From: Panagrolaimus kolymaensis
Taxonomy: Eukaryota > Nematoda > Chromadorea > Rhabditida > Panagrolaimidae
NCBI GenBank assembly: GCA_028622995.1
Contig: JAJQJQ010000032.1
Location: forward strand, 2,170,001 to 2,234,000
Length of the DNA: 64,000 nucleotides
Direction of reading: 5' to 3'
In this document: positions 10,332-22,726 of the stretch, one piece after another
How the letters are laid out: every line of letters begins with the position of its first letter
How positions within the stretch are numbered: the first letter of the stretch is position 1
Translations under genes and position numbers: made by a program
The notes under the pieces: generated by a model
Databases searched by the model: none
Seen by the model: the letters and a program-made list of their open reading frames with translations, nothing else
What the model was told of the DNA's origin: nothing

Positions 10332-11480
10332 CTATCGCATCATTGAAACTTTAGTTCGACTTATGCTTGATATTGATTTCTCATATGCTTTCTTTGGATT
10401 TTTAATAGTTGTAAAACAAAATTTAAAGAAACCAATTATAGCTTCTCGATATCCAGTCATAATAGATAAAACAATGATGGCTTCCAAAAAGATTCGACAT
10501 TGACGAAGGGTAAAAACAATATTACTATCGGTGAGACCATATTGGGCATCAAACCATGAAGGAAAGTCGTTTAAACTCTCAAAATGTAAATCAAGAGCTA
10601 CGTATATTTCATTCCAAGCTATATTAAATTCAAGTATAAAAAGTAAAGTGTTAATAATAATTTGTAAAACAATGACCAAAGTCACTCGCAGAGAATTCAT
10701 AAAATCTCTGGGATTATGTTTAATTTGAAAAGCAGCTTGTTTACTTATTTTGATTATTATCATAATAGCACCAAATACGGAAAGTAAAAGACATATGAGA
10801 GGTTTTAAATTACCGGCGACTTTGAAAATTCTGTCTATAGTTCCAAGAAACTTCCATTTAAAAGTTTTACACACTTTTTTCTTCGGATAAAAATAACAAA
10901 TTCTTTCAAAATCATCATAGTCACGTAAATAATTAAAATAATAATTAAAGTGGAAGAAAATAGTTAAAAAATTAAAAATAAGAATAAAAAATAGAATTCG
11001 TTTTCCTCTTGTAAGTCTCTCATAAAAATTCATAAAATACAAACACAGAAATCTCGTAATGGATAAAAGTAATAAAGATGAATATGGATTGGTCTCAATC
11101 ATTTTATGCAGGAATCCTTTGACATAGGAATTAAAATCCCACCAAAAGCATGTATTATCCGTGAATTGATGTGACATAAAACTTAATATTTCATTAGTGC
11201 AGAAATAATCATAGGTTACAAATAAATCCCATATAGCTTGATTGAGAATGAACCATCGATAATTTTCTTTTATTCCACCAAACAGAGATATAAAAATTAT
11301 GAGAATTGAGAAAGCAGAACAAATGTAACCAAAATTAATTTCATATAAAGTCATAGCAAAATTAATCAAAAAACAACGAAATTTCTGGTCATTTGGATCT
11401 TCCATAACCCACATAAATGTTTCACCTTGAACTTTACAGACCCATTCATCGATGTTTGTTTCAGAAACACCATAATCCAT
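10332..11480 (-). CDS. 7TM receptor, tandem paralogue B
   Basis: A single-exon frame of 382 residues on the same strand as the gene at 7715 and clearly homologous end to end. It shares EDPNDQKFRCFLINFA, the loop FGGIKENYRWFILNQAIWDL, the TM3 end SITRFLCLYFMNFYERLTRG and the TM7 end IVLSIMTGYREAI. It lacks a short insertion in the loop before TM5 that copy A has (about 11 residues shorter overall). Both copies are intact, so both may be functional. The plus-strand frames at 10129 and 10531 overlap it antisense and are shadows. Confidence 0.7.
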   Translation of the reverse strand: MDYGVSETNIDEWVCKVQGETFMWVMEDPNDQKFRCFLINFAMTLYEINFGYICSAFSILIIFISLFGGIKENYRWFILNQAIWDLFVTYDYFCTNEILSFMSHQFTDNTCFWWDFNSYVKGFLHKMIETNPYSSLLLLSITRFLCLYFMNFYERLTRGKRILFFILIFNFLTIFFHFNYYFNYLRDYDDFERICYFYPKKKVCKTFKWKFLGTIDRIFKVAGNLKPLICLLLSVFGAIMIIIKISKQAAFQIKHNPRDFMNSLRVTLVIVLQIIINTLLFILEFNIAWNEIYVALDLHFESLNDFPSWFDAQYGLTDSNIVFTLRQCRIFLEAIIVLSIMTGYREAIIGFFKFCFTTIKNPKKAYEKSISSISRTKVSMMR

Positions 11481-11621
11481 TTTAAAAAGTACTCAGTAAA
11501 GATTTTTTTCCACCAAAGCAGAATAAGAAATATATTTATAAAACTTAATATTTATATATTGCGTTTTGAGTTGGCCTTTTAGAAACGCCTATGACAAGAT
11601 AAGGAAGTGCTTTTAATTTTC

Positions 11622-11843
11622 TTTATAAAAACGGTAATTCCCTCAAACTTAACAGGTGTATTTTATTAAAACCATTAAAATAAAATTTTAATACACTAAA
11701 TGGCTAAACTTTCGCAAGTATCCTCCAGGTGCTTTATCTACCATAATTTTTTTATGTGCCGAGAAAACTTATGTTCTTTGTAACTATCTTTTATTTCGTG
11801 AAATAATCAAAAAAATTTTTAACGACAATTACCGTTTTATAAA
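11622..11843. repeat. Possible small inverted-repeat element
   Basis: TTTATAAAAACGGTAATT at 11622-11639 is mirrored by AATTACCGTTTTATAAA at 11827-11843, differing by one T. It could be a 222-bp MITE inserted upstream of the receptor at 10332. It would help explain why the upstream duplication is longer in this copy. Confidence 0.35.
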
Positions 11844-12380
11844 TTAAAATTTGTGTTTTGAAAGGGTATTAAAATTTTTAATACTTTCTAATTAAATAAA
11901 AACATGGAAGGAAAAAACTCAAAAAACTTTTCTTTATTTTTTTGATTTTCATTGATCTCACAGTATCCTGCCAATTCTCAATAAAGAAACACATTCAAAG
12001 TCAAAAGTAAAAAAAGTGAATTATTTTAAAGTAAAAAATGCAAAAACAGTAAATAGTTTGCTGAAGAAAAAATAAAGAAGTAAGCGAAGTCATGGAATTT
12101 GAGCGAGTTGTGAATCAAAAGATGTTCGATCACTTATAAGAATGCTATTTATTTGTACATATTTTTCAAAGGTAAACAGATGAGATAAAGTATTATAAGA
12201 CAACATTTCCCATCTCATTAAAACTTATAGGCACTATTTTTGTTAAATGCATTTGTACAAGTGTTTTTTAGTTGAAAACTTTAAGGAATAATTTAACGAA
12301 CAAACAAAAACAAAAGTTTCTGTTATTAATAACCATCTTATTATTATGTACCATTCCATATTGTCAAAAAAAATTAAAAA

Positions 12381-13583
12381 TTATTGAGTTGAACGTCTCA
12401 TTGCATCTGATAGTTTATTTGTGCTACTTTTGGCTGTAGTGAAAATAAAAACTTTATTCGTTTTTGTTTCGAAACAAAATAAAGACTTATAAAAGTCAAA
12501 ATACATCTTTCGAAATGGTTTGCTAAAAAATAAATATTTAAATAAAACTAAAAAAAGTAAAAATTTGCATACTTTAAAACCATTAAAGCTAGACTTCCAA
12601 ACCAAGCATTGAAATCGGTGATGATTAGAAACAAAACATGAAAAATGTGATACATTTTTTCATCATTTTTATAAAATAATCTTCCAAAAAATGTTGCACA
12701 ATAAATTAAATGGACAACGTAAAAGGGACACGAAATATCTGAAAATAATATTTGTAAGGTGGCATTTTTAATGTTTGCAAAAATGCTTAAAATTTGCATA
12801 TTTCATAAAGCTAGAGATAAACAGTTCAAAGTTCTTTAGGCGACAAGAAAAAAAACAGACTTACACAAAAACATGACATCAGCCATTCTTTCTATTTCTT
12901 TCTTCCTACTTATTGCCATTGGATTACAAATGACCACAATGAAAGTCACTAATAAAACATAAATTCCAGCTATCAAAACACTCCTTTCAAATGCACTTTC
13001 CGATTCAAGTGCAACAATAATACTATCGTGTAAATTAAAAAAAGCAACTGGATATGGCAGTTGTGGAGATATTAATGCCAAAGGTAATAAAAAAAATACA
13101 AATATATACCATTTATTTGACCAAATCTGTAAAACAATTATTGATTTTCGAATGCAATTTTTTTTGAAAAAAATAACTTTTTTGTATTTCAATTTAAACC
13201 ATAGCAAAGTCATTCGATTAAATGGAATTAAAGCGTAAATAATAAATTGAAAATATAGCAAATAATTTGCAAAATGATAATGAAACGCAGCAAAGATTCC
13301 ATTATTTTGAATAAATTCAGACATTAAACCAAAGTTTGTTATTCTGGGAATGAGTTGCTAAAAATTTTAATTCATTCTTTCACAAATTTTTTTTATATAA
13401 TTAACTTACATTAAGAAAAAACAAAATATCTGCAAAAAATAAAAATCGAAGCATATCCAAAAAAGCTCCTTGAAATTCAACTTTTCTTCTCAAAAATAAA
13501 ATCAACAAAACAGAAAAATGTAAAAAGTATATCATAATTTGTAAATAAAGAAATATAATATCGATGATAACGGTTAACCTCAT
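12381..13583 (-). CDS. 7TM serpentine receptor, Srv-like
   Basis: Four exons give one continuous frame of about 339 residues: 13583-13410, 13357-12867, 12785-12573 and 12522-12381. The TM3 end reads IPFNRMTLLWFKLKYKK, the Asn-Arg pattern of the Srv class. The last exon opens with KPFRKMYFDFYK after TM7, comparable with VRNNFIRFYC in the receptor at 56441. The second intron is the weak point. The canonical GTAAGT at 12864 is out of phase, and the frame is kept only by using GT two bases earlier and an acceptor at 12786. If that donor is not used, the gene is a pseudogene. The other joins are well supported. Confidence 0.6.
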
Positions 13584-15284
13584 TTTAAAAATTTAAATTT
13601 TTTAAGGCTTTTTTTAAATTAGCCAAAACCTTTTTTAAGCATCTGTCTAATAGGAAAGTTGGAAGGCGTTAAATATTGTAAAACCTCTCATTAATTTGTT
13701 AAAGAAATAAAACCCAGCATGGGTGTTAGTTATAAATATTTATTTTTTGGTTGCTACGCTAAGAATTAAAGTGGAATTAGACTACAGTTTCCAAATTTCT
13801 CTGTAATTACATATTCCGTACTTTTATTCCACCTGTCCCCACCAAAAAAATATGAAAAGAAAAGAAGTAAATAGAATGCTGCTATAAAAAAAGAAATTAT
13901 TATTCGGAAATTTTCGCTTACGAAAAGTTCCGCATTTTTCTTTCTTCCAGGCTTTACAAAAAATTATGTATAAAAGGTCAATAAAATTTATCATGCTGAA
14001 GGATAAATACCCAATTTATAAGAAAAAGGAAGTTGTATAATTTAAAAATATTATAAATTTGAGTGGGAGCAAAAACTTTCGTTTACATTAAAAAAATTTC
14101 ACCTTGCTTCAAAAAAACGAGATAAAGCTTAAAATGAAAATTTACAACACTTCCTCAAATTAAAAACCTGTCACTTTGATATAAACAAAAATTTATTGTA
14201 TTCGTTAAAAAAAGAAATCATAAAAGTCTATAATGCAATGGTACGCAAATTACATTTTTTGCCTTTTAAAATTTCATATTAGTCTACTGCAATCATCAAC
14301 TTGGAAGCCATGGAAAATTACTTGAAGATATTTAATGAACTCATAAATTTCCAAAAAAATTTCGGTATTTATTTTGAACTCTGATTTTTTTTAAATCGTA
14401 TTCATAGCGACATTTCATGGGTATATTAAAAATGGCCAGTTTCTCTAAGTCTTAAATTATTGTATTATTTTTTTTAATTTTTAAACCACTAACTATTGTT
14501 CTGATTTATGTTCTATCTTGGTGTAATTTTTTTATCACCACGTCCGTCATAAGTTCTTTCTATCAAAAGACACCATCAGTTCTAATTATCGTTTCATCAA
14601 AAAAAGGCTTGGGAAAATCTTTACCACAAACAATCGCGATTTTGCGGAAGTGAAGTTATTTCGTTTGTTATCTCTTTGTTTTAATGATTTTAACCAAAAA
14701 ATAATGAAATGGTTTATGAAGACTTTTAACCTTGGTCACAATTGCATGAATTTATGCATGTAAAACTATCATTAAAAAATAAAAAATTTAAGAAATATTC
14801 AAAAAGAATATTAAAACTAAAAATGATGCGCCTAATAAAAGAGAAAAGGTGATTTGGCAAAAAAAAAAAAAAAATTCAAATCAGAGAATTAAAAAAATAA
14901 ACAGAAAAAAAGTGCGCTCAAAAAGCCAAAGAGCAACCAACAACAGCTTTATTACACTTCGACAAAGAAACAACCTTTAAAAAAATAGTAAAATCAAAAG
15001 AAAGTTTTATTTAAAAAAACGCAGCATCTTTTTTTGGCTGAAATCAAAATCAAAATAGCGATATTTTGAAGAAAGAAAAAAGTCAAAGTTTGATTTTTTT
15101 GAGAAGGAAATAATCCGTTCATTTTCCAAGTTATAAAATTTTTTTATAAAAATTGCAAATTCATAACAAAGTAAAAATCTTTTTAAAATTATCATTCATT
15201 TGTTTTAGTTTGCTTTAAAAAACATATAATACCCAATTTTGAAAGAAAAAAACGTAAGCAAAATTTTATGGCAACAAAATTAAC
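13584..15284. other. Intergenic, no gene recognised
   Basis: AT-rich DNA with short chance frames (for example 15007-15195, minus). No repeat boundaries, RNA genes or protein motifs were seen. Confidence 0.4.
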
Positions 15285-17648
15285 TTATTTTATTAACTTT
15301 GCCATGGTTGATCCTGTTGTTATCGGCATTTTTGTCGTTGATGGTGGACTTAACAAATTTTTACAAAAACAATACGATTGATATTTTGCTCCTTCAGCGC
15401 ATCTTGCTTGTTTTTCATACATATTTAGTCTTGGAAACTTTTCAGATAAAATTTCCAAACTTGTATTTCCACTTTTTTGAATTACATAACCCCAAAAATT
15501 TCCATTTCCTGGAACCGTGGTGTATGTGATTTGATAAACTTTGACATCGCCTTTTTCTTCAAATTCTTCTCCCACTGCTAGAATTTTCGAGTTGAGCTTC
15601 AATGGAACAACACAATCTTTTGTTTCATTGGTTTCTCTCAAATTTTCATTCATCCTCGAAACCATCAATTCTGCTGCCGCTTTGACAATGGGATTTTTAT
15701 TTGAAAGCTTTCTTTTTCTGATTTTGCAAGTGCAATATTCAAATGGAATTCGAAGTCGATCACACGTTCGTGGCTGGGGCAGAGGATTCAAAAATGAGCT
15801 ACCCTTGATTATTGGATTTGGTGTTCGTGGATTTGCGGGCTAAATTTTTTTTTATAAAACTTTAAATTGAAAAAAAGTTTAAAGAAAAAGTTACTTTAAC
15901 AATATCCACTAAAGTTGCATAAATATCATAATGCGTCACCAATTCTTTAGAGTTTTGTCTCAAAGCGCCCATCAAAGTTGAATTTTCTCGAAGCTTTTCT
16001 GGGATAGACAAAAATAAAAATGGATTATCATCTTCCAATTCTCCAACTGCAGTATTTCGAATTCCATTAAATCGAAGCCCATGATCACCAAGAACAAAAA
16101 CAAATGAATTTTTAAACTTAACAAAAACTTTCAAAATTATTTGATACAATTTTTTTTTTGAAATTGCTTACCTTTTCTTTGTTGATTTTAAAAAATTGAT
16201 AAAAATAATCATCAACGTGATAAAGCATATTTCCATCATTGTGAGCCAAATTAATCATCCAAGTTGAAGAAAATTTAGGTTTATCAGGATAAGTGTCAAT
16301 AAAATTTTGTAAATAATCCATTTGATAATGAAATGTCTCTCGGCACGAATCTTTATGAATGATTTTATTCAAAGTTTTGGATCGATAATAGGAATTCAAA
16401 CTTTCAAGTCGAAGTTGAAAAGGTCTAAAACAGTAATTTTACAAACAAAAAAAAAGGGAAATTTTTTTAAAATAAGGTCTAATGAATGTCAAAATATTCT
16501 TTACATTATTACCTCATGTAATGATCAGTTGGTTTTGCGCTAAACCCTTTGCAATTAGGATAATTAAAAAGTCCTAAACACCAATCTTCAGATATCATAG
16601 TTACATATCCATCATCTTGAAATCGATAACCAATAAATTGGTCCCCATCTAATATGTGATTGCAATATGTTTTTTTAGCATTATAATCAGCAGCATAACC
16701 TCTCGACATTGGAGATTTTGCAATAGAATAAACTGATTTGCCTTAAAAAATAATTCATAATCGCATGGAAATTTAGTTTTTTTTTTAAAGTTTTACCCAT
16801 AAAAGTTGCAAAACCATTTGGTCGACTATTTAATCCAACTTTATTTAAATGTCGAAATGAAACCGCTTCATAAGTTTCACGTAAAATATGTCGAGTTTTA
16901 GGCATCGAACGAATAAATTGAGAATGTGAAACGGAATCAAAAATAATTATATGGACATCTGGTTTTTCTGGAACGGGTTCAACCAACTTTTTAGAGACAC
17001 TAAAAATTTGAATATTTTCTTATTCAACAAAATTTGTTGATTTAAAAAATTTACTCAGGTCGATAAATTTGTGCATGCATAAAATTATAAAATTTATATG
17101 CTTTATTTTTTTCTTGACATTCCACTTCCACAATATCACATTCAGGTCGACTGTTGCCATTATTTAGAATTTCAATCCAATTTCCAAATTTTAAATTATA
17201 ATCATTTTTTGGAAGCAAACATCGCCATTGACATTTAGAATTCGGTTTTTCAGAAATGTTTATAAAAAGTTGGCCATTTTTTAAATATGAATATTTCTTA
17301 ATTACTGGCGAACAATATTTTAATGGATTTGTTGATGGCTTCAAATATTTAAGTATTGAAGGATCCCATGGATCTAATTCCGGTAAATCACAGTGGTCAA
17401 AAAGTAATTTTGATTCGACGATTTTTGTTGAATGATTTTTTATTTGAGAATAAACTGAAATATCTGAAAAAAAAAAATCTTGGAAAATAAAAGGAACCGA
17501 TTTAAACAAAAAAACAAAAAAAGGATTTACCTGCTGTTTGTAATATTTTATCATCAAATATTTGCCAATTAATAAATGCATTATCAATAAAGAAAATAAA
17601 AGCAAACGCGATTGCAATTAAAATTAAAACTATTTTGATTGCAAGCAT
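15285..17648 (-). CDS. DUF229 family protein (sulfatase/alkaline-phosphatase fold)
   Basis: Seven exons: 17648-17531, 17463-17055, 16999-16797, 16741-16513, 16424-16172, 16116-15895 and 15839-15285. They join in phase to about 662 residues, normal for the family. Residues 1-30 (from [20 protein letters not shown]) form a signal anchor, so this is a type II membrane or secreted protein. The hallmark [20 protein letters not shown] lies near residue 195 (predicted metal/nucleophile strand). The second hallmark, [20 protein letters not shown], puts GDHG near 414, followed by [10 protein letters not shown]. These match DUF229 proteins, which are expanded in nematodes and related to metal-dependent hydrolases. 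The true substrate is unknown. The C-terminal exon is Cys-rich. Overlapping plus-strand frames are antisense shadows. Confidence 0.85.
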
Positions 17649-19918
17649 TTTATGTAACGTCATGAACTTTAAAAGCCGTGAGTGAAATCATAAAAACTTG
17701 AATGGAAGAAAAAAAAATGCATCAAATAACAGCGACTAAAATAAAATATTATTCATGTTTAACATTTTTTAATTCCAGAATAATATAAAAAAATTATCGA
17801 TCTTTATGTAATGAAAAAAAGTCTATAATTCCGTCACTTTATTTGCCGGCAGAAAAAAAAAGAGTTGTATTTTATTTTTTACGTGATTTAAATAAATTTG
17901 AATTTTTAATTTAAATTCGGTTTGAGCGTTAATTTTAATATTATTTTTTACTATTGTTTTTTTTTTCTTCAAGTAAAGTACAATTTTATAAGTTTTAAAT
18001 TTTGATAATTATACCATTGAATATCACTAACAAAATTTTATTTAACAAAGTAAAAAAAAGAAAAAGAAAAAAACAAAATATTCAAAAAAAGAAAGATAAA
18101 AAATGTATACGAATATCATTTTTTGTTAGGCATTGAGCACGAATTTATATGGAAAAAAATGCTTCCAAAAAAAGAAGAAAAATGGATGAACAGCGCTGTT
18201 TTATTTATTGAAACGATTCACAATAAAAAATGCTTCCAAAAAAAGGAAAAAAGTAGTTGTGCTTTTTATCGAACAAGTAAAAAAGCAAATTAATAATCAA
18301 AGGTTGGGAATTACAATTTAACTTTAGAAATGAGTTTATTTTTGCTCGATTGCTCCAATTTTCTTTCCCTTGAGCATTTGAAAAACCGTTTTCTTATAAA
18401 ATATAAAATTAAAAGTTTACAAAATTTCTCCGAAACTTTTTGAAAAATGCAACAGAAACAATTTTCTTAATTGTGAAAGAAAAAACCGAGTAGCAAACAA
18501 AAGCAAAATGGTAACAACCTTCGATACTTCTTAAAGCAATACCGCCCAATGGAAGAAGAAAATGAAAAAAAGTAGTTCTTCCTTCCTAGTAATTTTGATT
18601 GTGCGTGCGTACAAGCCTGGAAATCGATCATGGGAAAGTTTAAAAAAAATGAAAAAATTAGCATAAATGAATGAATGTGCAAGGAATGAAGTTTGCTTTT
18701 CATTGCATAAAAATGAAGCGTTGAAGAGTGGTTGTTTTTGATTTTGAGGTATCCAATTATGATAAAGGATAAAAATATTCCCAAAGGATCCAAGATCCAA
18801 AGAGATTTATATAAAACAACATTCATGGCCGGCCGAAGGTCGACGGTGTAATAAATGGACAATGACTTTTTTTATTGGAAAGAAGCAAATAGTTATTATT
18901 ATTGAGGTGCTTTTAAGCATTTGGGGTTCTTTAGAAGGAATTGGAGAATTAGGTAAGGAAATTAGTTGCCCGGTGGAAAAACCTTAGGTATATGATACGA
19001 CGATCTTCTATACATATTATGAGAAGGATGAAGATTCATGCAATAACATTTTAAAAAGACATAATGTTAAGAAAAAATTGTGTAAGGAAAGAAAAAAACA
19101 TTTGTATTGCATAAAAATTGAAGCGCTTAAGAGTGGCGGTTGATTTTGGAGTATTTAAAGGATCCAAGTATGCTCAAAGGATCCAAATATCATAAATTTT
19201 ATAGGATGCAAGCAAGGACAGTGATTAAAATATACAATATGCCGGGCCGAAGGCCCGCATTTCCTATTCGGTTGGATAAGTATTGCTGACTTTTATTTCG
19301 TTGAGTCAAAATGAAAAGAAATCTAATTTATTTAAATATAGTATGAAGTTTAAATTTTGGGTATTTTTGGAAACGGATAAGACGATATAAAATTAGGAAA
19401 TGCATAATGAAGTAGTTATATCGCGGGCCGGAGGCCCGCGTGTTGCCTAGTGACCATAAAAATTTAACATTTTTGCCCTCTTTTTTTATAATTTACATAT
19501 TAACTTTTTCGTTGAATAAATTTCATAGCTTTTATATATTCGAAAAATACGCATAAAATAAACAAACAAACTCAAAGAAAACTTTGGTTCAAGCATTTTT
19601 TGTCGCTTTTCAACATTTTCAAAAGTCACTAACTCTCGCATGGAAAATTACAGTAAGACGAAGCTTTTTGCCGCTTTCGTTCAATCTTTTGACAAACAAA
19701 AAAATAAAAATGCTCCATATTTTTTTCTAGCCTTTTTCGTTGAATTCCATAAATGTAAATACATCTTTTTTTCGTGAATTTCTTAGTTTTTAGCGTGATT
19801 GCTTTTGATGTTTAGTTTATCCGTGCTTATTTAACTTTTATTTTTTTTAGTATCCTTTTTCAAAAGAAAAGTTTATTTGGGGCTGATCAATCAACGGTAT
19901 CTATAGTTAGCTACGAAA
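17649..19918. other. Repeat-rich intergenic region
   Basis: Contains local direct repeats (AAAATGCTTCCAAAAAAA at about 18155 and 18228) and the GC hairpin series at 18831-19440. A diverged pair of about 60 bp around TTGCATAAAAATGAAGCG lies at about 18703 and 19097, and AAAGGATCCAA recurs. The minus frames at 18467-18862 lie in these repeats and are not credible genes. Confidence 0.45.
18831..19440. repeat. Series of three GC-rich hairpins in AT-rich DNA
   Basis: Compact hairpins with a three-base loop: GGCCGAAGGTC at 18831-18841 (imperfect), CGGGCCGAAGGCCCG at 19243-19257 and CGCGGGCCGGAGGCCCGCG at 19422-19440. The perfect ones have stems of 6 and 8 bp. Spacing is about 400 then 180 bp. The first two sit in diverged copies of a longer unit. 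They look like mobile GC clusters; no function is shown. Confidence 0.65.
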
Positions 19919-21797
19919 ATGCTTAAACTCAACAAACTGTACGTCATTATTATTTTGATTTTGGTTTATTAATGGTTTTTGTTTTTCAGATTCGACAAGA
20001 ACGAGGATGAACAAAAAATGAGTTCTGAAGAAATCGTGGATCAAGTCAATATGTAAGTATACTTTTTAATTATGCAATTGTTGTTGGTAGCTTAGAAATG
20101 GTGTTTAAAGGTTCCTCAGCTATATCTTGTATTAAATGTAATAAACGCATGCTTTATATTTACTTTTTTTAGGAGCGAACGCCTGGATCCTGCACCTCCT
20201 GAACAATCTCTTGCTAATGTCTCCGATGTCGAAGAACCTCTTTTCCATTCAAAGTATTATGAAATGGCACATAACGTTTTGAAAAACTATGATGATTTCG
20301 CCAATTACTCATACTATGATCCAAAGGATTTTTTTATTAAGGCTGAAAAATTAGCTTTGTTTTTGAAAGAAAAGAAGGCGATTCCTATTGCAAAAGAAAA
20401 ATTCAAGGAAGGTGATATGAAATCAATGGTCGTCTTTGTTGATGATTCGCATGGTAAAGAATATAAAAAAGATGGTCGATCAACATGGATTTGTAACCGA
20501 TGTTCTAAGGCTCATGTCTATTTTGAAGAAAATGTTTACTGTGAAACGGAAAACCATCTATGTGAACCAATTGAAACGAGTCCTAAACCTCATTCAACAC
20601 CTAAACTTATTGCTAAACGTGGAACCAGGTTCGCTTTTTGGTGTACTTTTCATTTCTCACCTACTAATACTATACTTTTTAGCCGTCCTCAAAGCACTAG
20701 CGCTGCATTGTCTCACTCAAAGAATACTTCTCGAGATTCTCTTAATCCAAGGTTCATTTTCATATTTATTTTGTATTGACTCTATGTGTAATAATGAACT
20801 TTTTTTAGCACTTCTAAAAATCGTGACAGTAATGCTTTCGCTGCTTCTCTTCCGACTCCTTTATCTTCCAAGCCTCATCAATCAAAGATGCCAAGTAATA
20901 CTCCTGCTAAACAAAGCAAATCAAGAGCAAAAAAACGAAGCAAACCTTCCTCAAACGTAACTGCTGCTGATAGGTAAGTTTTATATTATACATTAATGCG
21001 CCATCCTTTACGTTTTTAGATTTCATTTCGTTCCTTATGCTCCACGAACAAAAAGTATTGATTCTGATATTTTTGAATCTACTTCAACTATGTCTCAGCC
21101 AATTCGTCATCCGGATGATAGTGATATAGAAAGCATGTATGGAAAACGTGCCAAAAGAACTTCATCTTTACCACGTATGGAACACCATCAGTCAATAGAG
21201 CCTCAAGCAGAAACTGAAGCTATAGAAGAAACTCTTTCTGCTGACCCGGTTCTTTCTCCATTTTTTGTTCCAAGTGCTGGTGCTTTGAAAGATGCTTGCA
21301 AAGAATTAAAATTAGAGTTCAATTTTGCTGCTTATCAATATTGGTCAATAATGAAGATCTCTTCCATTCCATCGAAAGTTGTTTCTTTTGAAACTTATCC
21401 AATTGAACATATTGATGGTTTCAAACTTCTTTCAATGTTGCTCACAAGTTCTGATAATCTTGATGATTCAACTCATTTAGCAATGAATATTAATAAGAAA
21501 ATCTATTATCACTACAAGAAATATCCTGAAGGTTTGTTTTTGTTTAATCATCCTTTAAATAATGATTTTTCTTCAGATGAACCAAATGAAGATCCTGGAG
21601 AGTTCCTCTTTTGTGGCAAACTTACTATTCATCACCTCAAATTTCTCTCTCAATTACTTTCCTGCAGAATTGGTATCTATGCTGAAGATGGAACTTTGAA
21701 TAAATATGGGCTTTGGGACAATGACGAAGATGTGATGACTATTCTTTTGTCTGTTAAAGACGAAAACTATGCTTTAGTTACAAAGGTTCATGGATAA
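19919..21797 (+). CDS. FLYWCH-like zinc-finger protein with possible OTU-like C-terminus
   Basis: Six exons: 19919-19938, 19990-20052, 20173-20628, 20683-20751, 20809-20973 and 21020-21797. Every intron is in phase 2. The product is about 516 residues. Near residues 110-150, STWICNRCSKAHVYFE followed by CETENHLCEP gives a W-x-C, Cys and His-x-Cys pattern like FLYWCH fingers, which bind DNA. A Ser/Pro-rich basic linker (KQSKSRAKKRSKPSS) follows and may be nuclear-targeting. The C-terminal 170 residues (IDGFKLLSMLLTSSDN; KLTIHHLKFLSQLLSCRIGI; ending ALVTKVHG) follow the helix-strand order of an OTU fold. They lack the GDGxCxF catalytic Cys motif, so any deubiquitinase activity is doubtful. The OTU idea is inference. 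The finger resembles the remnant at 5275. Confidence 0.7.
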
Positions 21798-22726
21798 CAT
21801 CATTTTTCCATAATATGATTACTTTTTTGCTTTGATTGTTTGTTACTTTGCTTTTGTTGTTTGTTTGAAATTTTAACCTTTTGTTGTTGTTGAGATTGTG
21901 TTTTATCAATGTATCAACTATTATTTTTTTTAATGTTAATATAAACTGTTTTACTGGATTTCATATTGGCAGCCTTGTTAATGTATGGGAACAATGGTGA
22001 AGAGTTCGAAGGTAATTGGAATGTGAACGTTTTCGAATACAATTCATTCTGGTGGAGTTTTGATTAAAGTTAAGTGTATGTAATCGAATTGAGGATCATT
22101 GTCAACCAAAATAGCCTAGAATGTGTAGTTTGTTGAACATAAAAGATGGAACAGTAACTCGCATAACTTATTTTTTTAACATTTCGGTCTTTGCATCATC
22201 ATTGAGAATGGATTTTTCCAGGAAGGTTAATAAGGATTTAATGGAGAGAGGCGGTTCAACAATAGTTCCAAATAGAAATGATTTTAGCAGGAAGAATATT
22301 TTTAGTTGCTTGGATTAAGTAAGAGATAGTGACTGTATTGGTTTGATAGCTGTAGAAAGCGTGGTTTTGCTTGATTGGCTAAAAACCAATAATTACCAAT
22401 ACTTTTGTTTTCACAACAAATATGCGAGATCCAGAGTAAATTTACTTCTTCTTTTTTTGGAACTGTAATAATTGTTTTACATTTACTGGATTCAAATTTG
22501 GTCAGAGAAAACAAGAGCCATATTTCAAACACAAAACATAAAAGAAACAAATTCTTCCAATCCGCTTATTTTCTCGCATTCATTCAAAGAATTCCAAGTT
22601 TGATGACAAAATTTGTGAAAAAATAAACATTTATTCAATGCAGGAAATAAAAATAATTATATACAATAAATCAATAATACTAAACATCAACCAAAAGAAA
22701 CAACAACAAAGAACACATATATAAAA
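21798..22726. other. Intergenic between convergent genes
   Basis: 3' ends of the zinc-finger gene and DDX1 face each other here. Short frames on both strands have no family features. AATAAA-type signals occur near 22624 and 22645. Nothing else was recognised. Confidence 0.4.

Noticed and set aside
18467..18862. 131-residue minus-strand frame
   Set aside because: Lies in repeat and hairpin DNA; composition and overlapping alternative frames argue against coding.
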